Part shown: positions 1 through 10,268 of the stretch, piece after piece
Position numbering within the stretch: the first letter of the stretch is position 1
Layout: each line of letters opens with the position of its first letter
From: Anaerolineales bacterium
GTDB taxonomy: Bacteria > Chloroflexota > Anaerolineae > Anaerolineales > E44-bin32
Reading direction: 5' to 3'
DNA length: 59,344 bases
Assembly: GCA_016927115.1 (NCBI GenBank)
Contig: JAFGNH010000013.1
Coordinates: 1-59,344, forward strand
Notes under the pieces: generated by a model
Seen by the model: only the letters and a program-made list of their open reading frames with translations
The model's database searches: none
What the model was told of the DNA's origin: nothing
Translations under genes and position numbers: made by a program

Positions 1-277
1 CCAATGGTTCCATGGTTTGTGGAGCCAATCATAGCATTGGAAGTATAGGATGGTTTGATTTACACCATTGACAAAGACATAACCCAAAATTCTATATATG
101 GATGAAGGGGATTAACAGTTTTTATAACCTTTTTTTCTATCTTTTCTTTTCATCCAAGAATTTTGCTATCCTATCTATCCTGTTAATTCCTGTAGACATT
201 CACTTCTTTCTCTCCATCTCCTTTTTCAGACCTTCTAACGCGGTATAATCTCTTCATAAAGACAATAAGGAGTTGTC
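1..277. other. Intergenic leader before the first gene
   Basis: No coding region is supported here. The stretch is AT-rich, with pyrimidine runs around 121-230. A perfect TTGACA lies at 68-73, followed 19 bases later by TATATA (93-98), a possible but poorly spaced upstream promoter. A better -10 box (TATAAT, 244-249) sits close to the gene at 278. A CCAATG/CATTGG inverted repeat (1-6 and 35-40) has a long loop and is probably chance. Confidence 0.4.
244..249 (+). promoter_or_regulatory. -10 box upstream of the phosphohexomutase operon
   Basis: TATAAT lies 28 bases before the ATG at 278. No good -35 is visible at 16-18 bases (TTTTTC at 222-227 is the nearest). It probably drives the seven-gene plus-strand run that follows. 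Confidence 0.45.
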
Positions 278-1705
278 ATGGGGCAGACAAGAATAAAATT
301 TGGTACCGATGGCTGGCGGGCCCGTATTGCTGATAGTTACACCTATTCATCCGTTCGCCGCTGTACTGCAGGTTTTGCAGCATATATTCTCGAAACTGAA
401 GGCACTGACAGGCCGATCGTCATTGGGTATGATATGCGATTTGCCTCCGAAGATTTTGCCATAACCGCCGCCGAAGTTCTCGCTGCAGCCGGGTTCAAGG
501 TTCATCTTACAGATGGCCCCACCCCAACCCCGGTGATCTCCTTCTCTGTCCCTTCTCGTAATGCAGCTGGTGCTATTAACATCACTGCCTCACACAACCC
601 GCCATCCGACAACGGCTTCAAAGTCCGTGACCGTAATGGCGGTGCAATTGCGCCTGCCGGCCTGACCAGGATTGAAGCATCCATTCCAGACAGCGACGAC
701 AATATCGAACGAATCCCTTATGCTGAAGCTGTTGAGAAAGGCCTCATCGAACGCTTCGATGCAGCACCAGCCTATATCGAGCAGCTCAAGCGCATGATCG
801 ATCTTGAACCGATCCGCCAGGCTGGTCTGCACGTGCTTGTCGATCCGATGTGGGGAAATGGCGCAGGTTGGTTCACGGAACTGCTTTCCGGCGGCAGCAC
901 TGTCGTCACTGAAATACACAACGAACGTAATCCCACCTTCCCTGAAATGATACGGCCCGAGCCCATTCCACCGAACATCGATCCTGCCCTGGCCTATACC
1001 ACTGAGATCAACGCGGATGTGTGCATCATCAACGATGGCGACGCCGATCGCGTCGGCCTGGGCGATGAACACGGACAGTTTGTCAACCAGCTTCAGGTAT
1101 ATGCACTGCTGGCAGACTATCTGCTTGAAATACGTGGTGAACGCGGGCCAATTGTCAAGACACTCTCCACAACTTCCATGCTGAATACACTCGGAACGCT
1201 ATATAATGTACCCGTTTTTGAAACCGGTGTCGGTTTCAAATATGTTGCTCCGAAAATGATGGAAGTCGATGCCCTTATCGGAGGAGAGGAATCAGGCGGA
1301 TATGCATTTCGGGGGCATGTTCCGGAACGTGACGGTATCCTTGCCGGACTGTACCTGCTTGATATGATGGTACAGCTCCAGAAGAAGCCTTCCGAGCTGG
1401 TGGCTTATCTGTTTGACAAGGTCGGGGCACACTACTACGATCGCATCGATACCAAGCTGCCGGGTTCTGAACGAAAAGCCTTTATGGACAGGATGGATAA
1501 GGCAGACCCTGCAGAAATCGCAGGTCTGAAGGTTACCGGGATCAATCGCACTGATGGGCATAAATTCTGTTTTGAGGATGGCGGCTGGCTGCTTGTCCGT
1601 TTTTCCGGTACTGAACCAGTTGTGCGGGTATATTGCGAAACGACAAAAGAAGATAAAGTTCAGGCTATCCTTCAGGATGGATTGAAGCTGCTGGGGATTG
1701 CATGA
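278..1705 (+). CDS. Phosphoglucomutase/phosphomannomutase family protein
   Basis: An alpha-D-phosphohexomutase, which interconverts hexose 1- and 6-phosphates through a phosphoserine enzyme in the cytoplasm. All four family signatures are visible: the catalytic loop TASHNP with Ser105, the metal loop DGDADR (Asp253, Asp255, Asp257), the sugar loop GGEESGG (335-341) and the phosphate-binding loop RFSGTEP (441-447). The length of 475 residues is normal. The ATG start follows AAGGAG at a good distance. The product would feed sugar-nucleotide or glycogen synthesis; sequence alone does not settle glucose versus mannose versus glucosamine specificity. It heads a plus-strand operon and its stop overlaps the tatD start (ATGA). 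Confidence 0.93.
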   Translation: MGQTRIKFGTDGWRARIADSYTYSSVRRCTAGFAAYILETEGTDRPIVIGYDMRFASEDFAITAAEVLAAAGFKVHLTDGPTPTPVISFSVPSRNAAGAINITASHNPPSDNGFKVRDRNGGAIAPAGLTRIEASIPDSDDNIERIPYAEAVEKGLIERFDAAPAYIEQLKRMIDLEPIRQAGLHVLVDPMWGNGAGWFTELLSGGSTVVTEIHNERNPTFPEMIRPEPIPPNIDPALAYTTEINADVCIINDGDADRVGLGDEHGQFVNQLQVYALLADYLLEIRGERGPIVKTLSTTSMLNTLGTLYNVPVFETGVGFKYVAPKMMEVDALIGGEESGGYAFRGHVPERDGILAGLYLLDMMVQLQKKPSELVAYLFDKVGAHYYDRIDTKLPGSERKAFMDRMDKADPAEIAGLKVTGINRTDGHKFCFEDGGWLLVRFSGTEPVVRVYCETTKEDKVQAILQDGLKLLGIA

Positions 1706-2502
1706 CTGCCCTGCCTGTTCTGATTGATACCCACTGCCACCTGCATATGCCGGAATTCGACGGGATTCTCGACAGGGTCCTTGAATCGGCTGCTCAAAAA
1801 GGTGTACAAAAAATTGTTATCCCGGGGATCGATCTTGCCAGCAGTAAAGATGCAGTATCGCTTGCAGCGCGCCATTCAAACCTGTTTGCCGCTGTAGGTG
1901 TCCATCCTCATGAAGCAAAAACCTGGGACAATAGTACATCTGATGCGCTTATTGAATTAGCCCAGGCACCAAATGTTGTAGCCATTGGTGAAATCGGGCT
2001 GGATTATTACCACAATCACTCTTCTCCGGAAGCACAACGTGCTGCATTCCACGCGCAGATGGGGATTGCAGTTGAAATGAACCTGCCTGTAATCCTTCAC
2101 AATCGGGAAGCAACATCGGATGTTCTGGCAGAATTAGCAAAATGGTACATACCAGCCTCCAGGCAGAAACCTTCCGGTGTGCTGCACGCCTTTTCAGCAG
2201 ATCTTGCCGCTGCACAGCAGGCTCTCGAATGGGGCTACCTGATTGGTATTGGTGGTCCCATAACCTATAAAAAAGCCGATCAACTCAGATCGACCGTGAA
2301 AGAGATTGGCCTGACTTCCATTGTGCTTGAAACGGATGCGCCGTTTCTTGCCCCACACCCTTTTCGTGGGAAACGGAATCAACCTGAATGGGTTTTCTAT
2401 GTTGCAGAGATGCTTGCATCGATATTTCATACTACAATAGAAAACACTGCTTCATCGACAACAAGGAACGCAAATTTATTATTTGACCTGAATCATGAAT
2501 AA
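1702..2502 (+). CDS. tatD: TatD family metal-dependent hydrolase/DNase
   Basis: A TIM-barrel metallohydrolase of the TatD family, whose members have 3'-5' exonuclease or D-aminoacyl-tRNA deacylase-like activities. The N-terminal metal motif DTHCHLH (His11, His13), GEIGLDYY (Glu97), His133 in ILHNREA and the late aspartate in [10 protein letters not shown] are all in place. At 266 residues it is full length. It overlaps the mutase by four bases and the next gene by eight, so the three genes are translationally coupled. The exact substrate cannot be read from sequence. Confidence 0.92.
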   Translation: MTALPVLIDTHCHLHMPEFDGILDRVLESAAQKGVQKIVIPGIDLASSKDAVSLAARHSNLFAAVGVHPHEAKTWDNSTSDALIELAQAPNVVAIGEIGLDYYHNHSSPEAQRAAFHAQMGIAVEMNLPVILHNREATSDVLAELAKWYIPASRQKPSGVLHAFSADLAAAQQALEWGYLIGIGGPITYKKADQLRSTVKEIGLTSIVLETDAPFLAPHPFRGKRNQPEWVFYVAEMLASIFHTTIENTASSTTRNANLLFDLNHE

Positions 2503-3466
2503 GACATCCATAAATGTTTTTAATTTGTTAGAAAGTGAACTATCGCTCGTAGACCGTGCTATGCGGCAGGAGTATCAGGATACACATCCGGATATCGAGG
2601 CTGCGCTTAACCACCTGCTTGATGCCGGTGGAAAAAGGGTTCGCCCCACGCTTCTCATTCTTTTTGGGAAGATGTTTGATGCGCCGCTGGACCGCAGTAC
2701 GACGATGGCTGCAGCAATCGAGCTGCTCCATAATGCTACCCTTGTCCACGATGACTTTATTGATGGATCCTTGCTGCGGCGTGGTATTCCAACCCTGAAT
2801 GCGCAATGGTCTTCCGGAGCTACCGTTCTGACCGGTGATTACATCTTTGCCAAAGCAGCACATCTGGCTTCGATCTCAGGTTCTATTGAACACATGCAAT
2901 TATTCTCCAAAGCACTCATGACGATCGTTGTGGGGGAAGTATCTCAGCTCTTCTCAGTCAACGGACAGACTCTCGAATCGATGTATTATGATCGTATCTA
3001 TGCCAAAACAGCTGCATTGTTTACATTGGCTTGTGAAGTAGGTGCATTACTGGGGAATGCATCCGAAGAAACTGTCTCAGCTGTTCGTGCCTACGGTACA
3101 GCCGTGGGCTGTGCTTTCCAGATTATTGATGACATGCTGGATTTCTCAAGTGCAGCAGACACACTGGGTAAACCCGTTGGAGGAGACCTCCAGCGAGGGA
3201 TTATTACCCTTCCCGCAATTTACTACTTCGCTGATTTTCCCAATCAAGCTGGTGTCAACGATATCCTTAACCATAAAAATATTCCCGGGCAAACGATGCT
3301 CGATCTGATTGAGGCTATCCGCTCCTCAGATGCAATAGAACGCACTCATGCCCGCGCCAGAGAATTTATCAGTGAAGGAATCCAGGCCCTCTCGGAATTC
3401 CCTTCAGGCCTTGAAAAGGATGCTCTGATTGATCTGGCATATTTTGTTACCGACCGAACTGCATAA
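2495..3466 (+). CDS. Polyprenyl diphosphate synthase
   Basis: A trans-isoprenyl diphosphate synthase, which adds isopentenyl units to an allylic primer to build the side chain of quinones or other prenyl lipids. Seen: GGKRVRP (45-51), the first aspartate motif DDFID (86-90) followed by RRG, and the second motif DDMLD (212-216) followed by GKPVGGDL. The residues four and five before the first motif are small (Thr82, Ala81); established work on this family links that to medium or long products (heptaprenyl or longer) rather than C15-C20, so a menaquinone side chain is my inference. The start lies inside the end of tatD with no Shine-Dalgarno of its own, indicating coupling. Confidence 0.9.
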   Translation: MNKTSINVFNLLESELSLVDRAMRQEYQDTHPDIEAALNHLLDAGGKRVRPTLLILFGKMFDAPLDRSTTMAAAIELLHNATLVHDDFIDGSLLRRGIPTLNAQWSSGATVLTGDYIFAKAAHLASISGSIEHMQLFSKALMTIVVGEVSQLFSVNGQTLESMYYDRIYAKTAALFTLACEVGALLGNASEETVSAVRAYGTAVGCAFQIIDDMLDFSSAADTLGKPVGGDLQRGIITLPAIYYFADFPNQAGVNDILNHKNIPGQTMLDLIEAIRSSDAIERTHARAREFISEGIQALSEFPSGLEKDALIDLAYFVTDRTA

Positions 3467-3495
3467 CCGTATCTGATCCATCACAAGGAGGAAGT

Positions 3496-3828
3496 GTGAA
3501 TATCAATATCCGTGAGTTTAAAAGAGTGTCAATAATTTCTGTTGAAGGGCGTATTGATTCAAACACAGCTGCCGAATTTGAAGAAGCTGTCGAAAACACC
3601 CTGACCAATACTGGCAGTAACCTGATATTCGATTTATCCAAAGTAGATTTCCTCTCCTCCAGTGGACTGCGCGTTATGGTAACTGCACGGAAAAATTCCC
3701 AGTCCAAAGGCGGTGAATTCAGCCTCTGCTGCCTCTCAACTCAGGCAAGAGAGAGCCTGTCGATTGCTGGACTGGATGTGCTGTTCCAGATCTATCCAGA
3801 TCGAGAGACTGCGATCGGCTCTTATTGA
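3496..3828 (+). CDS. STAS-domain anti-anti-sigma factor
   Basis: A single STAS domain of the SpoIIAA/RsbV type, 110 residues. In the family, the unphosphorylated form binds and inhibits a partner anti-sigma kinase, and phosphorylation on a conserved serine switches it off. The motif DFLSSSGLRV (51-60) carries that serine (Ser55 by alignment to SpoIIAA). The start is GTG, placed four bases after AAGGAGG. The next gene encodes the matching kinase and the one after it a PP2C phosphatase, so this is the switch protein of a complete partner-switching module. No sigma factor gene is nearby. Confidence 0.9.
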   Translation: MNINIREFKRVSIISVEGRIDSNTAAEFEEAVENTLTNTGSNLIFDLSKVDFLSSSGLRVMVTARKNSQSKGGEFSLCCLSTQARESLSIAGLDVLFQIYPDRETAIGSY

Positions 3829-3837
3829 TATCAAACG

Positions 3838-4254
3838 ATGAAGCCGAAGCAGTTAACGATCCAGGCGTATCACAATCAGATCTCAGAACTCTGTGATCTT
3901 GTACAGGAGATAGCTCGGCAATCTGGTTTTAATGAAACTACAGCTTATTCCTGCTCCCTGGCTGCAGCCGAGGCATGTGAGAACATTATTCATCACGGAT
4001 ACGGTGGTGAAACTCACCACGAAATCACCCTTAATATTGAAACTACTGTTACTGGCAGCCTCATGCTTACTCTCAGTGATGAGGCGCCTGCATTTAATGC
4101 ATCTCTAAAGCCTGAACAGAGCACCTGGTCTCCGGAGAATCCGCCCGTAGGCGGATTGGGGCTGCGGATTATCCACCGCGTGATGGACGAGGTGCTTTAT
4201 GAGCGAACCAGCAGCCAGAATATTCTTACCCTGATCAAACATATACAGCAATGA
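3838..4254 (+). CDS. Anti-sigma regulatory factor, RsbW-type serine kinase
   Basis: A small GHKL ATPase (138 residues) of the RsbW/SpoIIAB class. It should phosphorylate the STAS protein encoded just upstream and bind a sigma factor or another target. The N box is visible as AAAEACENIIHHGY with Glu46 and Asn49, and the G box as GGLGLRIIHRVMDEV (105 onward). It starts nine bases after the STAS stop without a clear Shine-Dalgarno, suggesting coupling. Because no sigma gene lies in this window, its target could be encoded elsewhere or be something other than a sigma factor. Confidence 0.88.
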   Translation: MKPKQLTIQAYHNQISELCDLVQEIARQSGFNETTAYSCSLAAAEACENIIHHGYGGETHHEITLNIETTVTGSLMLTLSDEAPAFNASLKPEQSTWSPENPPVGGLGLRIIHRVMDEVLYERTSSQNILTLIKHIQQ

Positions 4255-4327
4255 ATTTTGCCTGTTTTTGCTGCAGGTATTTAATGGTATCTCTGATAAT
4301 CAGAAATTGCCCCGAGGTTGGGTTTTT

Positions 4328-6571
4328 ATGATGAGCAAGGACTCTTCACCAAAGTCGGATTATAAGGTCGATCTGCAGTATATCGCTGACCTGTGCTCAG
4401 GACTGACCACGATCCCCTCTGACCCTGAAGAAATCTGTGAAGGACTTTATCTCTCCTGCGCCCAATTTTTAAATATCGATATATTCCTCGCCGGGCGCTA
4501 TAGCCAGAAACGTTTCTCATCTCTCCTCTGGATCTGTGAGGGTCAAAAGCAACCTCCTTTTGAAACAGTCTTTCCGGCAGGCTGTTATTCATTCCTGGAC
4601 AGACTTCTGGAAACCAGAGTACCGCAGCTCTTTGACTCAACAAAAGACGACCGGCTTCCTGAAAAGCTCCAAAATGCAGTACCCGCAGACCGGGAACTTT
4701 ATGGTATTGTTTTCCCTCTCTTTAATGGAGATAGACTGTGGGGAACGGTTGCAGTATTCAGTTTTTCCCGGCCTGCCACTTGGGAGCCGATTATCAGCAT
4801 ATTTTCTCTGCTCACTACCTCAGCATCCGGACAATTGGCAGGAGCCTTCTCACTTCAAGAGAACCAGACCCTCGCTTTCGATAAGCAGATTAAACGTACC
4901 TTGGTACAGATACTCACCTCAAATTCACCTATGACTGACCGCTTGTGCTGGGCATTGGATTTTACTGCTGAAATGCTTCCCTCGATGGAGCTCTGCCTGC
5001 ACCAGGTCCAGGACCAGCAGACCTCCCCGCTGGCTGCTACTCCCGGGTTTACAAACTCAACAGGTCTGGACACCTACAATCCAGAGCTTGCGCATCTCAC
5101 CGCTGCAGTTCGGAAGATCAAGGTTCATCCAGCCAGCGGGGATCCAATCCAGCAACTGTGCATACCGATTTCCAGTGCCGGCGGACTCACGGGCATCCTG
5201 GAGATACGACAGCCCAGCCCCACCGGAATAAAAAAGGGTGAAAAAGCACTTCTGACTGAACTGGCAGGCCTTTTCAGTTTCCCTCTTTACGAATCCTCTC
5301 TGCAGACCAGAACTGAGAAGCAAGAGTGGACTACAACTGTTCTATCAGAAGTGGCAAAGAATGCAGCCCGACCCGGAGAAACTGCGGATGCCCTGCACGC
5401 AGTGCTCCAACTCCTTATACTTCTTGCTGGTGTGGACTGGGCCGCACTTTACATTATTGATAACAGCGGTATGGCAGTTCCTGGACCAGTTGCGGGCTTG
5501 GAAAAGCAAATTCGGACGATTTACGAGGAGTCAAGCTGGAAGCTGGATGTATCAGATCTTTCTGATACAGTCGATAGCGGCCGAATATTTCTCTTTCATC
5601 TGCCGCCTGGTCTTACTCCAATCTTCAATACGAGAAGAACTTATGCGATTGCCTTTCGTGAAGATGAAACACCCCTTGGTATTCTCTTGATTCCTGCGGT
5701 TGAAAATCTTATGGAACGATCAGCGCTGTTTGAGGGAATCGGGCATCAGATCCAGCTCCGTCTCAGTAACGCCCGGCTTATCGAGAAAACAGCCAGTCAG
5801 CGAGAAATGGAACGTGAGCTTCTTCTTGCACGCAAGATCCAGGAAAGTTTCCTGCCGGACCAAACCCCCTCGGTTGCCGGCTGGGATATCAGCTGTTCCT
5901 GGCAGGCAGCCCGCCAGGTAGGTGGCGATTTTTATGACTTCCTGCAGCCCCCCAATATTGAACGGAACGCCAATTCTTTTGACTTTATCATTGCTGATGT
6001 ATCGGGGAAAGGTGTGCCTGCCGCCCTGTATATGGCTCTGAGTCGAACACTGCTCAGATATGTTGCGGCAACGTATTCGGATCCCGGAATAATCCTGACC
6101 CGGGTAAACCGTTTTCTGATCGCGAACACAAATGTGGATCACTTCATCAGTATGTTTTATGGCTGTTGGGATCTTGAGCAGAATATCCTGCACTATGCCA
6201 ATGCCGGACATAATCCTCCAATTCTGGCCAGCCCTTCTGGTCAATGTAAGATTCTGGACCATCATGAAATGGTGCTCGGCATCGAGGAATCAATCATCTA
6301 CACCTCCCATTCGATCCAGATCCCACCGGGTTATTTGCTTATGGCTTACACTGATGGTATTACTGAAGCGGAAGCATCTCCGGGCACTTTTTATGGCATA
6401 AACCGGCTGCAGCAGGTATGTAAAACAATGAATCAATGCACCAGTTCAGACATAATCCAAAAAATTCGCAGCGATGTCGATGAGTTCAGCAACGGGCATC
6501 TTTCAGACGATCGGACGCTGATAGTACTCCACAGGCTGGTGAATGAAAATGCAGCAGTCAAACCAAATTAG
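4328..6571 (+). CDS. GAF-domain PP2C (SpoIIE/RsbU-type) serine phosphatase
   Basis: A 747-residue signalling phosphatase. The last 250 or so residues are a SpoIIE-type PP2C domain: a linker helix with [10 protein letters not shown], then [32 protein letters not shown] and the final DDRTL, which hold the metal-binding aspartates. The first 490 residues carry two GAF-like sensory regions, roughly 30-180 and 340-480. It should dephosphorylate the STAS protein in response to a ligand and so release the RsbW-type kinase. I chose ATG 4328 (another ATG follows at 4331) because GAGG lies ten bases before it; an in-frame TTG at 4268 would add 20 residues but has no ribosome site. No transmembrane segment is evident. 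Confidence 0.9.
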   Translation: MMSKDSSPKSDYKVDLQYIADLCSGLTTIPSDPEEICEGLYLSCAQFLNIDIFLAGRYSQKRFSSLLWICEGQKQPPFETVFPAGCYSFLDRLLETRVPQLFDSTKDDRLPEKLQNAVPADRELYGIVFPLFNGDRLWGTVAVFSFSRPATWEPIISIFSLLTTSASGQLAGAFSLQENQTLAFDKQIKRTLVQILTSNSPMTDRLCWALDFTAEMLPSMELCLHQVQDQQTSPLAATPGFTNSTGLDTYNPELAHLTAAVRKIKVHPASGDPIQQLCIPISSAGGLTGILEIRQPSPTGIKKGEKALLTELAGLFSFPLYESSLQTRTEKQEWTTTVLSEVAKNAARPGETADALHAVLQLLILLAGVDWAALYIIDNSGMAVPGPVAGLEKQIRTIYEESSWKLDVSDLSDTVDSGRIFLFHLPPGLTPIFNTRRTYAIAFREDETPLGILLIPAVENLMERSALFEGIGHQIQLRLSNARLIEKTASQREMERELLLARKIQESFLPDQTPSVAGWDISCSWQAARQVGGDFYDFLQPPNIERNANSFDFIIADVSGKGVPAALYMALSRTLLRYVAATYSDPGIILTRVNRFLIANTNVDHFISMFYGCWDLEQNILHYANAGHNPPILASPSGQCKILDHHEMVLGIEESIIYTSHSIQIPPGYLLMAYTDGITEAEASPGTFYGINRLQQVCKTMNQCTSSDIIQKIRSDVDEFSNGHLSDDRTLIVLHRLVNENAAVKPN

Positions 6572-6588
6572 CGAGGTTTCGAAAAATA

Positions 6589-7218
6589 ATGACTAATGTA
6601 TACCCTTCCACTCACCCTCTTGTCGCACATAAGCTCACCAAACTGCGGGACAAGAAGAATACAGATCCGAAGAAATTCCGTGAATTGATCCGGGAAATAT
6701 CAGCTCTCCTAACCTATGAGGTTACTGCTGACATGCGAACAAAACCGGTTAGCGTGGAAACCCCACTGGCTCGCACGGAGGGTTTGGAAATGAAAGAACC
6801 CATTGCATTGATTCCGATTCTACGTGCCGGACTGGGAATGGTAGAAGGTGTCTGGAGTTTGATGCCGTCTGCAGAGGTATGGCACATCGGTTTGTACCGT
6901 GATGAAAACACCCTCCAGCCAGTTGAATATTATAATAAGCTGCCCATCGAACCAACGGTGTCTGTTTGCCTTATCCTGGACCCCATGCTTGCAACTGGTG
7001 GTTCCGCCATTGCTACGGTTGACCTTCTTAAGCGCTGGGGTGTCAAACGGATCAAATTTGTCGGTGTTATCGCCGCACCAGAAGGTATAAACACCTTACA
7101 CAAGCACCACCCTGACGTCCCCATTCATATTGCTTCCATTGATGATAATTTGAATGAAAATGGTTATATCGTTCCTGGCCTGGGTGATGCGGGAGATCGT
7201 CAGTTTGGTACGGGTTAG
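6589..7218 (+). CDS. upp: Uracil phosphoribosyltransferase
   Basis: Salvages uracil by condensing it with PRPP to give UMP. The PRPP-binding loop [11 protein letters not shown], the ILRAGLGM segment and the C-terminal uracil-binding region [16 protein letters not shown] are all present, and 209 residues is the standard family length. It begins 17 bases after the phosphatase gene behind GAGG, so it is probably the last gene of this operon. The pairing with a signalling module is likely positional rather than functional. Confidence 0.96.
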   Translation: MTNVYPSTHPLVAHKLTKLRDKKNTDPKKFRELIREISALLTYEVTADMRTKPVSVETPLARTEGLEMKEPIALIPILRAGLGMVEGVWSLMPSAEVWHIGLYRDENTLQPVEYYNKLPIEPTVSVCLILDPMLATGGSAIATVDLLKRWGVKRIKFVGVIAAPEGINTLHKHHPDVPIHIASIDDNLNENGYIVPGLGDAGDRQFGTG

Positions 7219-7531
7219 GAAATCAAATCTGGTTCCGGCTTTACCGCAGGTTCAAGTCTCTATGCCTGCTTCACACAACATTCTTCTTTTTCCGGTTAGA
7301 GCCAGTTTATCAGTTTCGATGCAAAAATTCACAGTAGAACACCTGCTCCTCTTCAAATGCGGTCTTTCATTATGGCTATGCGCATTTTTATTCCATACTA
7401 TTTCGATTTACGACGAATATGCGGGGCAAATTCTTTCTGTTTTCTGAAAAGCCGGTTTTGAAAGCCAATTGCATCTACTCCAGATTACTCGACGAAAAGA
7501 AGTCTTCTAAACCGCCTTAAAAAACAGGGGG
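7219..7531. other. Intergenic region between upp and the tpiA terminator
   Basis: This convergent spacer holds no convincing gene. An open frame from 7154 to 7447 overlaps the end of upp and has no ribosome site or family signature. I see no clear terminator for upp. The tpiA terminator occupies the far end. Confidence 0.4.
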
Positions 7532-7565
7532 AAAAAAAGCCGCGATGCATCATGCACATCGCGAC
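7532..7565 (-). terminator. Intrinsic terminator after tpiA
   Basis: Perfect 7-bp stem CGCGATG/CATCGCG (7541-7547 and 7557-7563) with a nine-base loop. On the minus strand it is followed by a run of seven T residues (plus-strand A7532-A7538). It lies 45 bases beyond the tpiA stop. Confidence 0.88.
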
Positions 7566-7609
7566 TTTGAGAATATTTTCCAACTCTGGAATACCTGCAA
7601 ACTGAGTAA

Positions 7610-8371
7610 CTATTCCAGTGCTGCTTCTGTGATCTTTATAAAATCGGCTGCCTTCAAGCTTGCACCACCAACAAGGCCACCATCAATATCCGGCATAGAG
7701 AAGAAGGTTGCCGCATTACCAGCCTTTATACTGCCTCCATACAGAATACGGATCGAATCAGCCCGCTCTCTATCCCATACTTCGGCAAGAGCACTGCGGA
7801 TGCTGTCCTTTATTACAGCATTGGCTCCCTCAGGAGTTGCTGCTTTTCCAGTACCGATGGCCCACACTGGCTCATAGGCAATCACCAGACCCTTTGCCTG
7901 TTCCAGGCTCAGTCCTGCAAGGCCATTGACCACCTGTGTTCTGACAACGGTATCTGTCTGCCCGGCTTCGTTCTGTTCCAGTGTCTCCCCCACACACACA
8001 ATCGGTCGAAGGCCTGCCGCCAGTGCTGCCTTTACCCTGCGGTTAACAGTTTCATCAGTCTCACCAAAATATATGCGGCGTTCTGAATGCCCTATGATCA
8101 CAAAAGTGCATAATTCCTTCAGCATGACAGGTGCTATTTCTCCTGTGAAAGCCCCATTCTCCTCCCAGAAGACATTCTGGGCACCTACATGAATAGAACT
8201 GCCTTTAAGCATGCGGAATGCTGTCTCCAATGCTGTAAAGGGCGGACAGACCAGCTTTTCAACACCGCTGATCGAATCCAGTCCTTGTTTCAGTTCTTCC
8301 AGCAGAGCTGATGTCTCCGCAACGGTTTTATACATTTTCCAGTTCCCTGCAGCTAACGGTGTTCTTATCAT
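7610..8371 (-). CDS. tpiA: Triosephosphate isomerase
   Basis: Interconverts dihydroxyacetone phosphate and glyceraldehyde 3-phosphate in glycolysis. Counting from the chosen start, Asn10 and Lys12 (GNWKM), His95 (IIGHSERR) and Glu167 (AYEPVWAIGTG) form the classic catalytic set, and 253 residues is the normal size. I chose ATG 8371 because GGAGG sits five bases before it; an upstream ATG at 8383 would put that GGAGG inside the gene. It follows the Ser/Thr kinase gene by 47 bases on the same strand and ends at a strong terminator, so the two are probably co-transcribed. Confidence 0.96.
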   Translation of the reverse strand: MIRTPLAAGNWKMYKTVAETSALLEELKQGLDSISGVEKLVCPPFTALETAFRMLKGSSIHVGAQNVFWEENGAFTGEIAPVMLKELCTFVIIGHSERRIYFGETDETVNRRVKAALAAGLRPIVCVGETLEQNEAGQTDTVVRTQVVNGLAGLSLEQAKGLVIAYEPVWAIGTGKAATPEGANAVIKDSIRSALAEVWDRERADSIRILYGGSIKAGNAATFFSMPDIDGGLVGGASLKAADFIKITEAALE

Positions 8372-8418
8372 CTTATCCTCCATCCTGTAAAAACCGGATT
8401 AAATTTTTCTCTGTGCGA

Positions 8419-10077
8419 TCAGGAAAATTCTTTTGTTTCCTCAAATTTTGTCAGCAGAAATTCCACATGGTTTAGAATCCATTCCGGAACATTTTCTGCA
8501 CCAAGAATAAAATCTGTATCCGCGTAAAACTGTTCTTCATTCTGAACCCCCAACCACACTTCTGCCCTTAGCATACGGTAGATCAAATTATTCGGCTGCC
8601 GTTCCACTGCCTGATTGATATCATCCATAATGTGTTCCGGACCATGAAGAAATAATTTTGATCTCAACTCAACCGGATAAAGATCGAGGTTATCTCCATG
8701 CCGTGCGCGGGTTTCATCCAGTACAGGGGTCATATCACCTTCCTGACCGGCTGCAAGATAAAGCATTTGAAATAAAAGGTCTTTATAAAAATTTACATCA
8801 TTTACCGGTAAACCCGGGATTTCCAGAATTTTTATAAAGACCCTGGATGCCTCGATAAACATACCTTCATCTGCATAGCGAAATCCGTCGCCAGAAAGTA
8901 ATTCAGCCTCACGAATAGCCTCGCCGGCGTTTGCATAATTCTCAACTTCAGCGAGAATTTCTTCCTGGGCTGCTGCTTGCTCATGTGAAAGAACAACATT
9001 CTCAGGATCACTCTGAATGTTGTCAGGCTTGAGCAGAGATAGAATTGCCAACGCACTGATACAGGCGATAATAATTCCCACACCAAGCCATACCCAACGG
9101 AATCCTGATTTTTTGGGTTTTTCAGCAAGAATCGGTGGAGATCCTGGAATCGCAGATTCAACTGGTGCTGACACTGTACGTTCACCTGCAGTGCCTCTGT
9201 AGTTGAGGGCGGTATCTTCTGCTGCCGGTACCTTGTCTATACCGGGGTCACCACCTTCGCAGGCGGTTCTAAAGGCATTCACCATGCTCTGAACATCATC
9301 AAACCGATCATTACGGCTTTTAGCCAAAGCCTTAAGCAGTACACGTTCAACCGTAATCGGTACCTGGGGATTTATTATGGTAGGCAGTGGCAGGGGTGTA
9401 TATATATGGTCATGGATAATGGAAAATGGTGTATCAGCCTGGAATGGCACCCTGCCGACAACAATTTCATAAAGAACCACACCAAAGGAATAGATATCTG
9501 TGCGCGGATCGAGATCCTTTTCTCCCTGAGCCTGCTCAGGGGAGATGTACTGCGGTGTTCCCATCAGCATATCGCTTGACAGTGTGGATTCACCTGCTGC
9601 AGCAATACGAGCCAGACCGAAATCAGCCAGATAGATTCCGCTGCCATTCTCAAGCAGAATGTTGGAAGGTTTTACATCGCGGTGCAGTACTCCCCGTTCA
9701 TGTGCATGAGAGAGGCCCTGACCAACAGCTTCCACGATACGCAATCCTTCCTGTGGATCCAGTGGGGATTGAGCCAGGCGGGCCTTAAGTGTCACCCCCT
9801 CAATGTACTTCATAACAAGGTAAGGCTGTTCATTTTGCTCTGAAAAATCGTATATTGGCACGATATTTGGATGTTCAAGCCTCGCAATGACCCTCGCTTC
9901 CCGGCGAAATCGTTCAAGGAAATTTGGATCTTCTTTAAAGGCCGGATGGAGAACTTTTATTGCAACGAGTCTGTCTAATGCTGGATGATAAGCTTTATAG
10001 ACAGTAGCCACACCGCCCTGACCTAATTTCGCCAGAATACGATAAGAGCCAACATTTTCTCCATTAGCGAAAGGCAT
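8419..10077 (-). CDS. Membrane-bound eukaryotic-like Ser/Thr protein kinase
   Basis: A Hanks-type kinase of 552 residues. The N-terminal cytoplasmic domain (about 12-270) has the glycine loop LGQGGVATVYKA, Lys41, HRDVKPSN with catalytic Asp134 and DFGLA (152-156), so it should be active. A single membrane helix lies at about 329-349. The C-terminal 200 residues would be outside the cell and look helical and TPR-like rather than PASTA, so the signal sensed is probably not peptidoglycan in the usual PASTA manner. It lies between pgk and tpiA on the same strand, separated from pgk by a hairpin, and is close to yvcK. In several Gram-positive bacteria YvcK homologues are kinase substrates; whether that holds here is inference. 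Confidence 0.92.
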   Translation of the reverse strand: MPFANGENVGSYRILAKLGQGGVATVYKAYHPALDRLVAIKVLHPAFKEDPNFLERFRREARVIARLEHPNIVPIYDFSEQNEQPYLVMKYIEGVTLKARLAQSPLDPQEGLRIVEAVGQGLSHAHERGVLHRDVKPSNILLENGSGIYLADFGLARIAAAGESTLSSDMLMGTPQYISPEQAQGEKDLDPRTDIYSFGVVLYEIVVGRVPFQADTPFSIIHDHIYTPLPLPTIINPQVPITVERVLLKALAKSRNDRFDDVQSMVNAFRTACEGGDPGIDKVPAAEDTALNYRGTAGERTVSAPVESAIPGSPPILAEKPKKSGFRWVWLGVGIIIACISALAILSLLKPDNIQSDPENVVLSHEQAAAQEEILAEVENYANAGEAIREAELLSGDGFRYADEGMFIEASRVFIKILEIPGLPVNDVNFYKDLLFQMLYLAAGQEGDMTPVLDETRARHGDNLDLYPVELRSKLFLHGPEHIMDDINQAVERQPNNLIYRMLRAEVWLGVQNEEQFYADTDFILGAENVPEWILNHVEFLLTKFEETKEFS

Positions 10078-10217
10078 GGTATCTCCAGGAGCGACACACT
10101 GATGCGTGCCTTTATCTTGATCAGCAATTACCTAAAAGAATACAAGCTCATTCTACAACAGCCCCCACGCTTCTACTATAAGCGTAAGGTGAATTATGAT
10201 CATCTTTCCTGGGAAAA

Positions 10218-10250
10218 CTATGCAGCGGCTTGAAACCAAGCCGCTGCGTT
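10218..10250 (-). terminator. Hairpin terminator after pgk
   Basis: Perfect 11-bp stem GCAGCGGCTTG/CAAGCCGCTGC (10222-10232 and 10237-10247) with a four-base loop, 21 bases beyond the pgk stop. The minus-strand T tract is short and interrupted (ATAGTTTT), so it may be partly leaky into the kinase gene. Confidence 0.7.
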
Positions 10251-10268
10251 TCTTTACTTGCTTCTATC

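Noticed and set aside
590-1072. Minus-strand open frame of 160 residues in the mutase gene
   Set aside because: It is a mirror frame of a well-supported phosphohexomutase, with no ribosome site and no motif.
7154-7447. Open frame of 97 residues after upp
   Set aside because: It overlaps the end of upp, has no ribosome site, and its translation shows no family motif or plausible composition.
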